The notes beneath the pieces were generated by a model that did not search any database, had not been told where the DNA came from, and worked only from the letters and a program-made list of their open reading frames with translations. 64,000 nt of DNA from ZC4RG29 sp035304385 (GTDB taxonomy: Bacteria; Bacteroidota; Bacteroidia; Cytophagales; Cyclobacteriaceae), in assembly GCA_035304385.1 (NCBI GenBank), contig DATGQD010000036.1:62001-126000 (forward strand), given 5' to 3'. Every line of letters starts with the position of its first letter. Position 1 is the first letter of the stretch. Of this stretch, positions 52,315 through 62,500 are shown piece by piece. Made by a program: the position numbers and the translations under genes.

Positions 52315-54411
52315 TCATTCGCCAATTACCAGGAATTCGACCCTACGGTTCAGTTCCCGCCCTTCGCGTTCATCGTCGTTGCTGGCGAGGGGTCGATCTT
52401 CGCCATAGCCTGTCGCCTTGATGCGCCGGGCGTCGATGCCCTTGCCGGTAAGGAAGTCCTTCACCGCTTCAGCCCGCTTCCTGGAGAGGAACATGTTGTA
52501 GGCCTTCGCACCAATATTGTCCGTATGGCCGGATATCTCCACTTGTATGTTCGGGTTTTGCTGCATCATCCGCTCCAGCTTGTTCAACTCGTTATAGGAT
52601 TCATTCTTGAAGGACCACTTGTCAAAGTCGAAATAGATGTTTCTCAATACACCGCTTACACCCACGGCAAGCTTGCGAAGGGATATGGTCCGGTTGATCG
52701 TTTGGGGTTCCGGTCCGGCGCCCGGAAGCCGTATCGTTTCGTTAACGAAGACATAACCATCCAACTCAACCGAGAGCCGATATTCTTTTTCCTGCGGCCC
52801 GGCGACGGTAAAGTCGGTGACGCCGTTACCGGCACGGGCAGAAGCTACGATAATGTTATCGCGAAGACCCTGGAGGCGCACCCGGGCGTTGAGGGGCGAT
52901 TGCGTTTCGGCATCAACCACCGACACCACGTAATGAACCGGCGCTGTTGCAGCAGGTTTATCCGGAGTTGTATCCGGTTCTTTTTCGGTCACCACAGGTT
53001 CGGTCACCACAGGTTCCGGGTCTTTCTCCACTGTTTCGTTTTGGGTGGTGTCAGCAGAAGCCAGGATGGGCGGCGTGTCCTTCAACCCCTCGGGGATGAC
53101 AATCATATAGATGTCAGTATACCCCATGCCATCCTCCCGCACCGAAGAGTAATAGGCGCGTGTACCGTCTGCCGAGGCTACAAAATATACATCGTCATCA
53201 GGTGTGTTAATGGGATAACCCAGGTTTTCAGGATCACTCCATTCATTGGTTTCAGGATCGAAAACCGACTTAAAGATGTCGTGACCTCCCATACCTTTGT
53301 GCCCCTTACTGCTAAAGTATAGGGTCATATTGTCCTGATCGATGAAGGGCCCTTCCTCGTCGAACTCGGTGTTGATCTTGGGGCCGAGATTCCGGACGTT
53401 CGTCCATTGGCCTTTACTATCAAGTGTTGCCCGGTAAATGTCGATACCACCGAAGCCGCCGGGCCGGTCGCTCGCGAAGTACAAGGTGCGTTCGTCCGAT
53501 GAAATGGAAATGGACTTCTCGTTGAAGCTGGAGTTGATTATACCGGGCAGCGGGACCGGCTTACCCCACTCACCACTGGGATCACGTTCGCTATAGTAAA
53601 TATCCCCTCCGTTATCGTCGTTGTAGATGAACAGCGTGTTACCGTCTTTGGAAAGCGCAAGGTTGGAGTTGTGGTAGGGCGTGTTGACCACCGGGCCAAT
53701 GTTTCTGGCGCGTTCCCATGTGTCGCCCACTCTCTTGGATATGAAGATGTCTTCATAGGGTTTGTTATCCTCAAACACGTTTTCGTTGAGGTTGTCCTCC
53801 CTGCGCCTGGAGGTAAAGATGAGCTCGGTCTCGTCTCCGTTCAAAACGGGTGCGTAGTCTTCATATTCCGAGTTTATTTCCCTGCCGATATTGACGATGG
53901 AGTAGTTGCCGGGGTTGGCGACAAACTCCATTCCGTTTTGACATTCGTAGATCGACCGCTCTACTACTGCCAGGTCAACCTTGTCGCGCCCTTGATAGTT
54001 GGGTTTTCCGGCAAGACGTTCCTTGTACATGTTGTAGTACTCGATCGCTTTGTCGAAGTTGAGCCCCATCTGATAGCTCCTGCCGATCCAGTACTGGATA
54101 TCGAATCGGTAGTTCGGATCTTGCCTGAAGACACGCAGGAAATACTTTACGGCAAGGTCTTTTCCAATGGTCCGCATATGCAATTCACCCGCCTCGAAGT
54201 TTGCCCTGAGGAAAGTCGTGTCCAGGTCGGCGGCCCGAACCATAATTTCACGTACGTCGTCATAAGCCATTGACCCTTCGATCATGCCTTCGGCGACTTC
54301 AACGTATTGCCTCGCCTGCTCTGGATCCTGTTCCTGGGCAAAGGATGTGGAGATAAAAGCAAAAATCAGAGTCAAAAAAACCAGTACTCTAACGATACTG
54401 TACATTGTCAA
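52315..54411 (-). CDS. PorE-like TPR / beta-propeller / OmpA protein
   Basis: 698 residues with a type I signal (about 1-25, ending SFAQ). TPR repeats span about 28-180. A PD40/WD40-like propeller follows at about 190-445 with repeated LFIYNDDNGGDIYYSERD, LYFASDRPGGFGGIDIYRA and LYFSSKGHKGMGGHDIFKS blades. After a Thr/Pro/Glu linker holding a tandem PVVTE repeat there is a carboxypeptidase-regulatory-like domain (about 495-580). A C-terminal OmpA peptidoglycan-binding domain ends the chain (IYFDFDKWSFKN... VEISGHTDNIG... ATGYGEDRPLASNDD). The order equals that of PorE of the type IX system, but Cytophagales have many paralogues and this one lacks a lipobox. It would tie the outer membrane complex to peptidoglycan. 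Confidence 0.85.
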   Translation of the reverse strand: MTMYSIVRVLVFLTLIFAFISTSFAQEQDPEQARQYVEVAEGMIEGSMAYDDVREIMVRAADLDTTFLRANFEAGELHMRTIGKDLAVKYFLRVFRQDPNYRFDIQYWIGRSYQMGLNFDKAIEYYNMYKERLAGKPNYQGRDKVDLAVVERSIYECQNGMEFVANPGNYSIVNIGREINSEYEDYAPVLNGDETELIFTSRRREDNLNENVFEDNKPYEDIFISKRVGDTWERARNIGPVVNTPYHNSNLALSKDGNTLFIYNDDNGGDIYYSERDPSGEWGKPVPLPGIINSSFNEKSISISSDERTLYFASDRPGGFGGIDIYRATLDSKGQWTNVRNLGPKINTEFDEEGPFIDQDNMTLYFSSKGHKGMGGHDIFKSVFDPETNEWSDPENLGYPINTPDDDVYFVASADGTRAYYSSVREDGMGYTDIYMIVIPEGLKDTPPILASADTTQNETVEKDPEPVVTEPVVTEKEPDTTPDKPAATAPVHYVVSVVDAETQSPLNARVRLQGLRDNIIVASARAGNGVTDFTVAGPQEKEYRLSVELDGYVFVNETIRLPGAGPEPQTINRTISLRKLAVGVSGVLRNIYFDFDKWSFKNESYNELNKLERMMQQNPNIQVEISGHTDNIGAKAYNMFLSRKRAEAVKDFLTGKGIDARRIKATGYGEDRPLASNDDEREGRELNRRVEFLVIGE

Positions 54412-54575
54412 AAAATATTTAACAATAAAATTATATCAAAAAAACGTACGATAGGTGCCAATATAGAAAAAACTGGCGATTTAGCAGCGTATTTTAAATG
54501 CGTAAACTCGCCCAACCTTACATTCTTAGTATTTTGGGGTTCAATCATTACTTTAATCATTTAAGCCCGGTAACG

Positions 54576-55175
54576 ATGGAAATCCGGAAGGCAGTTTTCG
54601 TTACCAGCAGTGATCATTACAGCAAATGCCCGGAGCCGGACAGGCCCGAATTTGCCTTTATCGGACGCTCAAATTCCGGCAAATCCTCACTGATCAATAT
54701 GCTGGTACAGCGTAAGAATCTGGCGAAGACATCCCAACGTCCGGGGAAGACCCGGACCATTAACCATTTCCTGATCGACGATACCTGGTATCTGGTCGAC
54801 CTTCCCGGTTATGGATATGCGGCGGTGAGCAAAGAGATGAAAAAGGGATGGGGACCTATGATCGAACAATACCTGTTGAAGCGGGAAAACCTGTATGCGC
54901 TATTTGTTCTGCTTGACGCACGTCATCCCCTTCAAAAGATCGACGCAGATTTCATTTTGTGGGCGGGTCGTGCCGGCATTCCACTCTGCCTGGTGCTGAC
55001 CAAAGCTGACAAGCTGTCGGCAAATGGGCTAGCCGCCAGGCGTGCTGCCATTCGCAAAGATCTCTTGGAAATCTGGGAAGAGTTGCCGCCCTTTGTGGTA
55101 ACGTCATCGGTACGGAAGACCGGCCGCGACGAACTTTTGTCGATCATAGCCGATGCTATTAGCAAAAAAGCGTAA
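54576..55175 (+). CDS. yihA: Ribosome biogenesis GTPase YihA/YsxC (EngB)
   Basis: 199 residues from the ATG at 54576; the open frame extends 26 codons further upstream but the family starts at MEIRKAVFVTSS. G1 is FIGRSNSGKSSLI, G2 region KTSQRPGKTRTINHF, G3 VDLPGYGYA and G4 LTKADKL, in the order expected for a Ras-like GTPase. It binds the 50S subunit during assembly and is usually essential. The KEMKKGWGPMIEQYLLKRENL segment between G3 and G4 is characteristic. It is divergent from the PorE-like gene. Confidence 0.95.
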   Translation: MEIRKAVFVTSSDHYSKCPEPDRPEFAFIGRSNSGKSSLINMLVQRKNLAKTSQRPGKTRTINHFLIDDTWYLVDLPGYGYAAVSKEMKKGWGPMIEQYLLKRENLYALFVLLDARHPLQKIDADFILWAGRAGIPLCLVLTKADKLSANGLAARRAAIRKDLLEIWEELPPFVVTSSVRKTGRDELLSIIADAISKKA

Positions 55176-55262
55176 ACTTTCACTGCGCACACAAATTATG
55201 GTGAAGACGGCAAGGTTTTTTCCTAATGATATGTTTAGTTTGCGGCCCAACCGGATTCAGGT

Positions 55263-55700
55263 ATGACACTATCGCAGATTGCAAGCATTTCCGGAAAAGG
55301 AGGACTTTTTAAAGTGCTGGCCCCGACCAAGTCGGCCATCGTTCTGGAATCTTTAGACGACGCAAAAGCCCGCACCGTCGCTACGGCGCATCACAGGGTT
55401 TCCCTGTTGCACGAAATTTCCATCTACACCACCGATAAAGAAGGTACGGTTCCCCTGGGTGACGTCTTGAAAAAAATGTACGCAGAGTTCGGCGACGATC
55501 CCGGCGTCGACGGCAATTCGGATCCCGCGGAACTAAAGGCATTCCTGAAATCGGTCCTGCCCAACTACGACGAATCGCGCGTATACGTCTCTGATATCAA
55601 GAAGCTCGTAAAGTGGTACGCCATTCTGCTGCAACATGCTCCGGAGACGCTCCGTGAGGATGCCGGGGAAGACAGTGCAAACCAGGAGAAGGAAGGATAG
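55263..55700 (+). CDS. DUF5606 family protein
   Basis: 145 residues, no signal peptide. The N-terminal half (SQIASISGKGGLFKVLAPTKSAIVLESLDDAKARTVATAHHRVSLLHEISIYT) is a small beta-barrel-like domain typical of DUF5606. The C-terminal half is helical (PLGDVLKKMYAEFGDD... ELKAFLKSVLPNYDESRVYVSDIKKLVKWYAIL). The family is restricted largely to Bacteroidota and is of unknown function. The acidic tail (EDAGEDSANQEKEG) is typical. It is 87 nt after yihA and converges on aspartate kinase. Confidence 0.82.
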   Translation: MTLSQIASISGKGGLFKVLAPTKSAIVLESLDDAKARTVATAHHRVSLLHEISIYTTDKEGTVPLGDVLKKMYAEFGDDPGVDGNSDPAELKAFLKSVLPNYDESRVYVSDIKKLVKWYAILLQHAPETLREDAGEDSANQEKEG

Positions 55701-55741
55701 ACAGCTGGAGAGACCCCCGATCGTGCGTCTCGAAACATAGG

Positions 55742-56992
55742 CTACCGCCATCCACGGACCAACACTTGAAGCGTCGATCGCGAGACTTGCTCAAGAAGCA
55801 CACCGTCTAATTTCCGGTATTTCTCAAAGCTGGTAGCGTCATAGTTCTTCACGGTAATCAGCGTCAATCCCGCGTTGTAATAAACTTCGAAGGTCTTTTG
55901 TAGTTCGCAAATGAGTGCGGAGAGGCGCGACTCACGGAAGTCGATGCAAAACGAAAATGATATGGCCGAATTCTGCATCACGTTGATGTGAATACCAAGC
56001 GACGACAGCTGATTGAAGATCAGGCTTATCTGTTCTTCACTCATAAACGTGTAGTCGGTTACCCTGCACGATATCAGGCACTGATTGTCCTTAAACACGA
56101 CCAGCGGAGGGAGGCGGGGTATCCGACACTTATGGATAACCGTCCCGGGAAGCGACGGATTATCGAAGCTTTTCACATAGAGCGGAATACCTGCATTAGC
56201 CAACGGTTTTATGGTTTTGGGATGGATAACCGATGCGCCATAGTACGTCATCTCAGCAGCTTCCTGGTAGGGCAACTCCGAAAAGACCACCGGATCAGGT
56301 AATCGCTTAGGGTCGGCACTCATAACGCCCGGCACATCCTTCCATATCGTGACCGAACGCGCAGACACTGAAGACGCGAAGATCGCGGCGGTGTAGTCTG
56401 ATCCTTCCCTACCTAACGTCGTCGTCAGCCCGGAGGGTGCTTTCCCGATGAAACCCTGAGTCAGGACGATCTTGTCCCTCAGGACGGGCTTAAGTTCTGC
56501 GACCTTCTTTCGCGTCAACTCCCAGTCGACCTTCCCTTCGCGAAATGTTTCATCGGTGGAAATGAAGTTCCGCGCATCCATCCATAGGGCGGGCAGTCCT
56601 TCCTGCAACGCCATATGATGAACGATCGTTGAAGAGATGAGTTCGCCGTAGGGAATAATCTGATCGTATGCCGTGTCATAGGGATGCGTTTCTTCCAGGG
56701 TTTCAAGTGCCCTTTCGAACAGCAACTCTACCGCTTCAAATACGCCGCTGCCCGGCTGGAAGAGGTCCCGCATAACATCCATGTGGTATTGCCGTAATCC
56801 CTGGAAAGCCGGACCCACCACCCCGGTTTCCCGATGATGATCGAATATCCGCTCCAGTACGTTTGTCGTCTTCCCCATGGCCGACACGACAATGATCAGG
56901 GGTGGTTGTCCCTTGCTCCTGACGATGTCGATCATATTCCGGATAGACGCCGAGTCTTTGAGCGATGCTCCTCCGAACTTGAATACTCTCAT
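55742..56992 (-). CDS. lysC: Aspartate kinase
   Basis: First step of the aspartate family pathway to lysine, methionine and threonine. 416 residues, monofunctional. RVFKFGGASLKDSASIRN carries the catalytic lysine. TTLGREGSDYTAAIFA binds nucleotide and aspartate. VPGVMSADPKRLPDPVVFSELPYQEAAEMTYYGASVIHPKTI is the family's metal/phosphate and allosteric segment. ACT-type regulatory sequence covers about 300-415 (EEQISLIFNQLSSLGIHINVMQNSAISFSFCIDF). Single-ACT-pair length suggests feedback by one end product, probably lysine. It is divergent from fbp. Confidence 0.93.
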   Translation of the reverse strand: MRVFKFGGASLKDSASIRNMIDIVRSKGQPPLIIVVSAMGKTTNVLERIFDHHRETGVVGPAFQGLRQYHMDVMRDLFQPGSGVFEAVELLFERALETLEETHPYDTAYDQIIPYGELISSTIVHHMALQEGLPALWMDARNFISTDETFREGKVDWELTRKKVAELKPVLRDKIVLTQGFIGKAPSGLTTTLGREGSDYTAAIFASSVSARSVTIWKDVPGVMSADPKRLPDPVVFSELPYQEAAEMTYYGASVIHPKTIKPLANAGIPLYVKSFDNPSLPGTVIHKCRIPRLPPLVVFKDNQCLISCRVTDYTFMSEEQISLIFNQLSSLGIHINVMQNSAISFSFCIDFRESRLSALICELQKTFEVYYNAGLTLITVKNYDATSFEKYRKLDGVLLEQVSRSTLQVLVRGWR

Positions 56993-57073
56993 GAGAATGT
57001 ATGTGGCACACCCATTGGTGGGAATTACGTATAATCGTGGTAAAGATCCACCGTTAACCGCAATTCAACAAGT

Positions 57074-58063
57074 ATGGAACAGTCAAGAATAGCCATCCCC
57101 ATCGGAACCGCTCTCGATCGGTTCATAAAGAACAACCAGGGCCAATTTCCGTACGCCAGCGGCGAGCTATCGCAACTGCTGCGCGACCTGGCGCTAGCTT
57201 CGAAGGTCGTGAACAGGGAGGTGAACAAGGCCGGATTGATCGACATCATGGGCCCTATGGGGTCGGTGAATACCACCGGCGAACAACAACAAAAACTCGA
57301 TGTGCTCGCTAACATCCGGTTCACACGTGCGCTTACAAAGGGAGGGGAAGCCTGTGCCATCATCTCGGAGGAGACCGAATCCTTCACCGATCTGCAAAAT
57401 GAAGGCAAGTATGTTATCGCCATCGATCCCCTTGACGGATCGTCCAACATCGATGTCAATGTATCCATCGGCACTATTTTCTCCATCTATCGGCGGAAGA
57501 CTTCAATTGGAAGCCCGATAAGCGACGAAGATATCCTGCAGCCCGGCGATGAACAGGTCGCCGCGGGGTACATTCTGTACGGGTCGTCCACTATGCTGGT
57601 CTACACTACCGGCCACGGTGTCAATGGCTTCACCTTCGAGCCCACCCTGGGTGAGTACGTGCTGTCTCATCCCGACATGATCATTCCGGAAGACGGTACT
57701 ACCTACTCCATTAACGAGGGTATGGCGAATCACTTCCCGGAACACGTTAAGCAATACGTGCAGTTCTGCAAGGACAACGATTACCGGGCGCGGTACATCG
57801 GTTCCCTGGTGGCCGACTTCCATCGGAACCTCCTGAAAGGCGGGATATACATATACCCTTCTACAAAAAAAGATCCCGAGGGCAAACTACGGCTCATGTA
57901 CGAATGCAATGCGCTCGCCTTTCTTGCAGAACAGGCGGGGGGTGAGGCCACAGACGGTCAACGGCGCATCTTGTCCATTCAGCCGAAAAGCCTCCACCAG
58001 CGCACACCGTTGTTTATTGGATCGAAGAATATGGTGCAGCGCGCGGGCCTGCGCGATAGGTGA
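57074..58063 (+). CDS. fbp: Fructose-1,6-bisphosphatase, class I
   Basis: Gluconeogenic hydrolysis of fructose-1,6-bisphosphate to fructose-6-phosphate. 329 residues. Metal ligands lie in CAIISEETES and in the signature VIAIDPLDGSSNIDVNVSIGTIFSIY. The sugar-phosphate site is in RYIGSLVADFHRNLLKGGIYIYP and GKLRLMYECNALAFLAEQAGGEATDGQRRIL. The length and order are those of class I enzymes in Bacteroidota. It sits alone between aspartate kinase and the nitrate locus, converging on the rubredoxin-fusion gene. Confidence 0.95.
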   Translation: MEQSRIAIPIGTALDRFIKNNQGQFPYASGELSQLLRDLALASKVVNREVNKAGLIDIMGPMGSVNTTGEQQQKLDVLANIRFTRALTKGGEACAIISEETESFTDLQNEGKYVIAIDPLDGSSNIDVNVSIGTIFSIYRRKTSIGSPISDEDILQPGDEQVAAGYILYGSSTMLVYTTGHGVNGFTFEPTLGEYVLSHPDMIIPEDGTTYSINEGMANHFPEHVKQYVQFCKDNDYRARYIGSLVADFHRNLLKGGIYIYPSTKKDPEGKLRLMYECNALAFLAEQAGGEATDGQRRILSIQPKSLHQRTPLFIGSKNMVQRAGLRDR

Positions 58064-58074
58064 TGATGGATGAC

Positions 58075-59508
58075 CTACCGTGCACCTACCGGTCGAAAGT
58101 CGTCCTTGGGACTGTCACACACATGGCACGTATAAGATTCGGGCAAATCTTCGAAGGGAACTCCGGGAGGAATGTCGGCGAAAGGATCACCATAGGTCTT
58201 ATCATAGATCGTAAGACAGTTGGTACACTGATAGCTGGTGGATACACCATAGGAGGCGCCGGTCTTTGCGCCCGGTGAGGCGGGCTCGCGCTCTGGATTC
58301 AACTGCCGGAAATACAGCTTGCTCAACTCGATAAGCAGAGCCGGGATAACCTCCTTGCGAACGTTGTGTGCGTATACCTGGTACACGATGTTGTTGGGAT
58401 TGAAGTCGCGCGCATACAGTATGTTGTAACGCTCGGTATTCTCGATCGAATTGTTCTTCTCTATCACAATGGAGGTAAAGAAAAACATGTCGCGTTTCGT
58501 CTTGATCGTAAAGGTTAACCCGTGCGTACTGATGTCTTGCTGATCGAGTTCTCTTACGAGGAAGCGCTTAAGTTCCAGGGCTTCGTTGTCGATCACCGGG
58601 AGGTGCCAGTTGAGTTCGAGTGACGAATGTCGTTCGTTGATCCCGAACTTACCCATTAGCTTTTCCCAACGTATCCGGTCGGCTGATTTGATCCCCTTGA
58701 TCACGAAGGCCTTCCAGGGGATAATGTTGATCTTCGGCACATTGGTGTCCTGGCACAGACGGCATGCAGCGCTCATGAAGTCAGTATCGTAACGGTTATT
58801 ACGCCAATAGAGTCCCAGCGAATACAGGTTGTTCAACATGGCGTTAAGACCCTCATAGTACGGCATGATGGTATCCGGATACGCGAGCACTTCACGGATC
58901 GGTCGGTACGTAATTCGGCCTTTAGCCTGAACGAGCGCAAACAGATCGTTCACGGAAGCGGTTGGAGAACTCAGGACCAGGTCCTCCAGTATCCGTGCAA
59001 TTTTGGCGATGTCCTGGGTGAATATCAGGTTGGGCCAGCATTCAACACGATTGCCATTGCGGATGTACAGATACCAGTAGTTTTCCTCACGCGAAGCGAT
59101 GAAGTTGAGTTCACCTGTAAATAGCGGTACGATACTTTGTGCCGGGTCTACGATGTTGATCTTTAACCTCGGCCTGAAGTCGAAATTGTCGATGACAAAA
59201 TGATAGGTATCCTCCTTGACCCAGGGAGTGGTTTCGGCGATGTGTACGGCGGCGTAGGAACTGACGATGTTCTGGTATTCCGATTGATCGCTGCCGACTT
59301 CATAGTCGATGCCGATAGCACGAAATGTACCTGTCAGGAAGTTGGCGTCGGCGCCGTTGGATGGAAACATGATATCCTGACGTGAACCGAACATGACGTA
59401 TCGGTTTCCCAGCTTCCTGGAGATCCCGATGATCCGAAGCAAGTCCGCTGGAGAGAGAATCCCTCCCCTGACAAATGCCCGGATCAAATCGCGCTTCCTG
59501 GTCTCCAT
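58075..59508 (-). CDS. Nitrite/sulfite-reductase-like protein fused to C-terminal rubredoxin
   Basis: 477 residues. The N-terminus GGILSPADLLRIIGISRKLGNRYVMFGSRQDIMFP resembles the ferredoxin-like half domain of nitrite/sulfite reductases (the usual form has a TRQNIQ-type ending). The middle (FDFRPRLKINIVDPAQS... LFTGELNFIASREENYWYLYIR) fits the second half-domain pattern. The sirohaem/[4Fe-4S] cysteines of true reductases are missing; the only internal pair is ACRLCQD. Residues about 425-470 are rubredoxin (CTNCLTIYD and CHVCDSPKDDF with the GVPFEDLP core). It is the second gene of the nitrate locus, 73 nt after the nitrate reductase gene, and probably carries electrons. Whether it reduces nitrite is open. 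Confidence 0.75.
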   Translation of the reverse strand: METRKRDLIRAFVRGGILSPADLLRIIGISRKLGNRYVMFGSRQDIMFPSNGADANFLTGTFRAIGIDYEVGSDQSEYQNIVSSYAAVHIAETTPWVKEDTYHFVIDNFDFRPRLKINIVDPAQSIVPLFTGELNFIASREENYWYLYIRNGNRVECWPNLIFTQDIAKIARILEDLVLSSPTASVNDLFALVQAKGRITYRPIREVLAYPDTIMPYYEGLNAMLNNLYSLGLYWRNNRYDTDFMSAACRLCQDTNVPKINIIPWKAFVIKGIKSADRIRWEKLMGKFGINERHSSLELNWHLPVIDNEALELKRFLVRELDQQDISTHGLTFTIKTKRDMFFFTSIVIEKNNSIENTERYNILYARDFNPNNIVYQVYAHNVRKEVIPALLIELSKLYFRQLNPEREPASPGAKTGASYGVSTSYQCTNCLTIYDKTYGDPFADIPPGVPFEDLPESYTCHVCDSPKDDFRPVGAR

Positions 59509-59527
59509 ATCAGGTCATGCTCGCTGT

Positions 59528-59556
59528 CAAAAATGAATAATTTTTCTGAAGGCAAA
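59528..59556 (-). promoter_or_regulatory. Weak candidate promoter for the rubredoxin-fusion gene
   Basis: On the minus strand TTTG (59553-59556), a 17-nt spacer, then CATTTTTG (59528-59535), one mismatch from TAnnTTTG. The -7 element ends 19 nt before the ATG. It may give separate expression from the nitrate reductase. Confidence 0.35.
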
Positions 59557-59581
59557 AGCATCTTTCAACGCACATCTTTTT

Positions 59582-62500
59582 TCAAACGTTTACGGTCGAT
59601 AGTTGTACGATGCGTTGCACCTCGGGTTTACAACTTCCACACCCATAACCCGCGCCGGAGACTTTGCAAATCTCCTCCAAAGTAGAACATCCCGACTGCA
59701 TTAACCGGAGCAGATTGCCTTCACCTACCTGGTTGCACGAACACACGAGCCGCCCCACTACGGGATCAGACGTTTTACCGGACCGCAGCAATTTCAAACG
59801 ACGATCCGATAATTCAACCCTGCTTTCGATCAGTGACTTAAACTCCGCGAACTCCGACTTATCGCCAATCAAAATGGCGCCCACCAGGCGGTCGTCCTTC
59901 ACGATGCATTTCTTGTAATAGCGCATGGCCCGATCGATAAACAGGATCTCCTCGTATCCACTTCCTCCCGCCGGGGCTTCGGCCATACCGATGGAACACA
60001 AATCAAGATCGGAGAACTTCAGGATGTTCATAAAGACTGCGCCGTCGAACCGACTCACCAGGTCGCCATTGAGATAGGCCGCCACCACATCGGCTTGCTT
60101 TTCGGCGGCGGAGGTGATGCCATAGAGCTTGCCATCGTGCTCGGCGATTTCACCCATAGCAAAGATGTCCGGATCATTGGTTTGCAAATAATCGTTGACG
60201 AGAATACCACGCCCCAGTTCCAACCCGGAGTCAGCCACAAACTCAACATTGGGTCGCGTACCCACCGCGTAAATCACGCTGTCAGCAGCGATCGTTTTCC
60301 CACTCTTGAGACTGGCCAGCAAGGTGCCGCGTGTTCCTACGGGGTCGATGTGTTGCACTTCGTCGTTGAGGTGTACCCTTATGCCTTTCTCTTCCACAAA
60401 ATCGAGCAACAGTTCCCCCGCCAGCGCGTCGATCTGCCGCTCCATCAGCCGGCTGCCCAGGTGGACAATGGAAACGTCAACGTTGCACTCCCGCAACGAG
60501 GCCGCGAGCTCCAGGCCGAGCAGCCCCCCTCCTATGACGAGTATCTCTCCTCCGGGTCGGATGCGCTTTTTCAGCTCATCGGCATCGCGCCGTGTTCGCA
60601 TGGTAAAAACACCGGGAAGGTGCATGGGCGCTTCCTTCGGAACGTTGGCCCTGCTGCCTGTGGCCAGGATCAGTTTGTCGTAACGGTGCGACTGCCCATT
60701 CTCATCGACGACCGTTTTGCGGTGCCGGTTAATACCGATGATCTCGGTACCCGAATGCAGTGTTATGTTAAGTCGCGCCAATTCATTCGCCGTCAACTTC
60801 TGTAGTCTGGGCCAGGCAAGCATACCGCTGATGTATTCAGGCAGCAGGACGCGGTTATAGAAGCTGTCCTCCTCCCTGGAAAAAATGTGTATTTCATCGT
60901 CGTGATTGAGCCCACGGTGACTCATTACGAAACGGTAAGCCGCAGCACCGGCACCCACCACGACAATTTTTTCCGGTGGCCGACGGAATTTCTTTACCTC
61001 TACCCTCGAGAACTTAAAGTCGGGTTCTTTGGATATGGGATCAACCCTGGGTGAAGTAAGGTTGTTGGCGCGCACCAGTTCAGCGGTAAGGATCTTTCCC
61101 CAATGCATCGGCAGGAACACGACGCCCTTTCGGATGCTGTCCGTAACACGGGCGCTCACGCGCGCCTCTCCCCACTCGTTCTCTACAGCGACAATGTCGC
61201 CTTCCTCGATTCCCCGGGTGGCCGCATCGTCGGGGTGGATCTGAAGGAATGGTCCGTCTATGTGCTGTCGGAGCTTATTCACCTTCCCTGTTTTTGTCAT
61301 CGTATGCCACTGATCGCGGATGCGACCTGTGGTCATTACCAGCGGATAATTCGGATCGGAATTCGAAGGGACATCCCCGGAAGTTGGAGGTAAGTCAGAA
61401 AAACGCGCTCTTCCATCCGGTGTGTAGAATTTACCATCGCCAAACAACCGCGACGTGCCGGGATGTTCCGGTTCAGGAACAGGCCATTGAAGTGATCCGG
61501 ATTCCTTCAGGCGCTCATAGGTGACGCCGCTGACATCGAGGTTTGTCCCACGGGTAAGCAAGGCATGCTCTGCGAAGATGTCGGCAGGGGAAGTATAGTC
61601 GAATCCCGGAAAGCCCATGGCCCTTGCGAACATGCAGAGGATCTCCGCATCGGGAAGCGCTTCTCCGGGCGGATCCAGGATCTTGGATAAGTGTGTGATG
61701 CGGCGTTCCGAGTTGGTCATGGTGCCCTCCTTTTCCATGTGACCGGCAGCCGGCAGGATAAGGTCGGCGAATTCCAGGGTATCCGATTTCCGTGAGATGT
61801 CTTGCACGACAACAAACCGGGCCTTACGCAGTGCGGCGGAAGCACGGTTTAGGTCGGGCAGGCTGACCATGGGATTGGTACAGACGATCCACAAAGCTTT
61901 CAGCCTGCCGTCTTCAAGTGCCTGCACCATTTCCGTGGCAGTCAGTCCCGGCCTGGCCGAAATGTTCTGGACACCCCAGAATCTGGCCACCTCCTCCCGA
62001 TGGCCCGGGTTGGTAATGGAACGATGGGCGGCGAGCATGGTAGCGAGGCCACCCACTTCGCGGCCACCCATGGCGTTAGGCTGGCCGGTAAGCGAGAAGG
62101 GTCCTGAACCCGGCCTGCCGATGTGACCCGTGACGAGATTGAGGCTGACCAGGGCGAGATTCTTCTTCACGCCGACGGCGCTCTGATTCAGGCCCATGGC
62201 CCAAAGTGTGAGAAAGCCCCTGGCACCACCTATCCAGGAGGCGGCGGTCCTGATGTCATCTATGGAGATACCACAGATCTGCGCTGCTTCCTCCACCGGT
62301 GTTGCAAACACGGCATCTCTGTATGATTCGAACCCTGAAGTATGGTCGGCGATGAATTGATAATCCACGTCTCCGTTCTCTATCAACACCCGTGCTATGG
62401 CATTGTAAAGCCATACATCGGTCCCGGGCATAATGGCAAGGTGCAGGTCGGCGAGCGAGGCGCTATCCGTTTTGCGCGGATCCACGACGATAATCCTGAC

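Noticed and set aside
52960..53030. Tandem repeat inside the PorE-like gene as an intergenic-type repeat
   Set aside because: It encodes a short PVVTE repeat in a linker and stays in frame, so it is an ordinary low-complexity linker.
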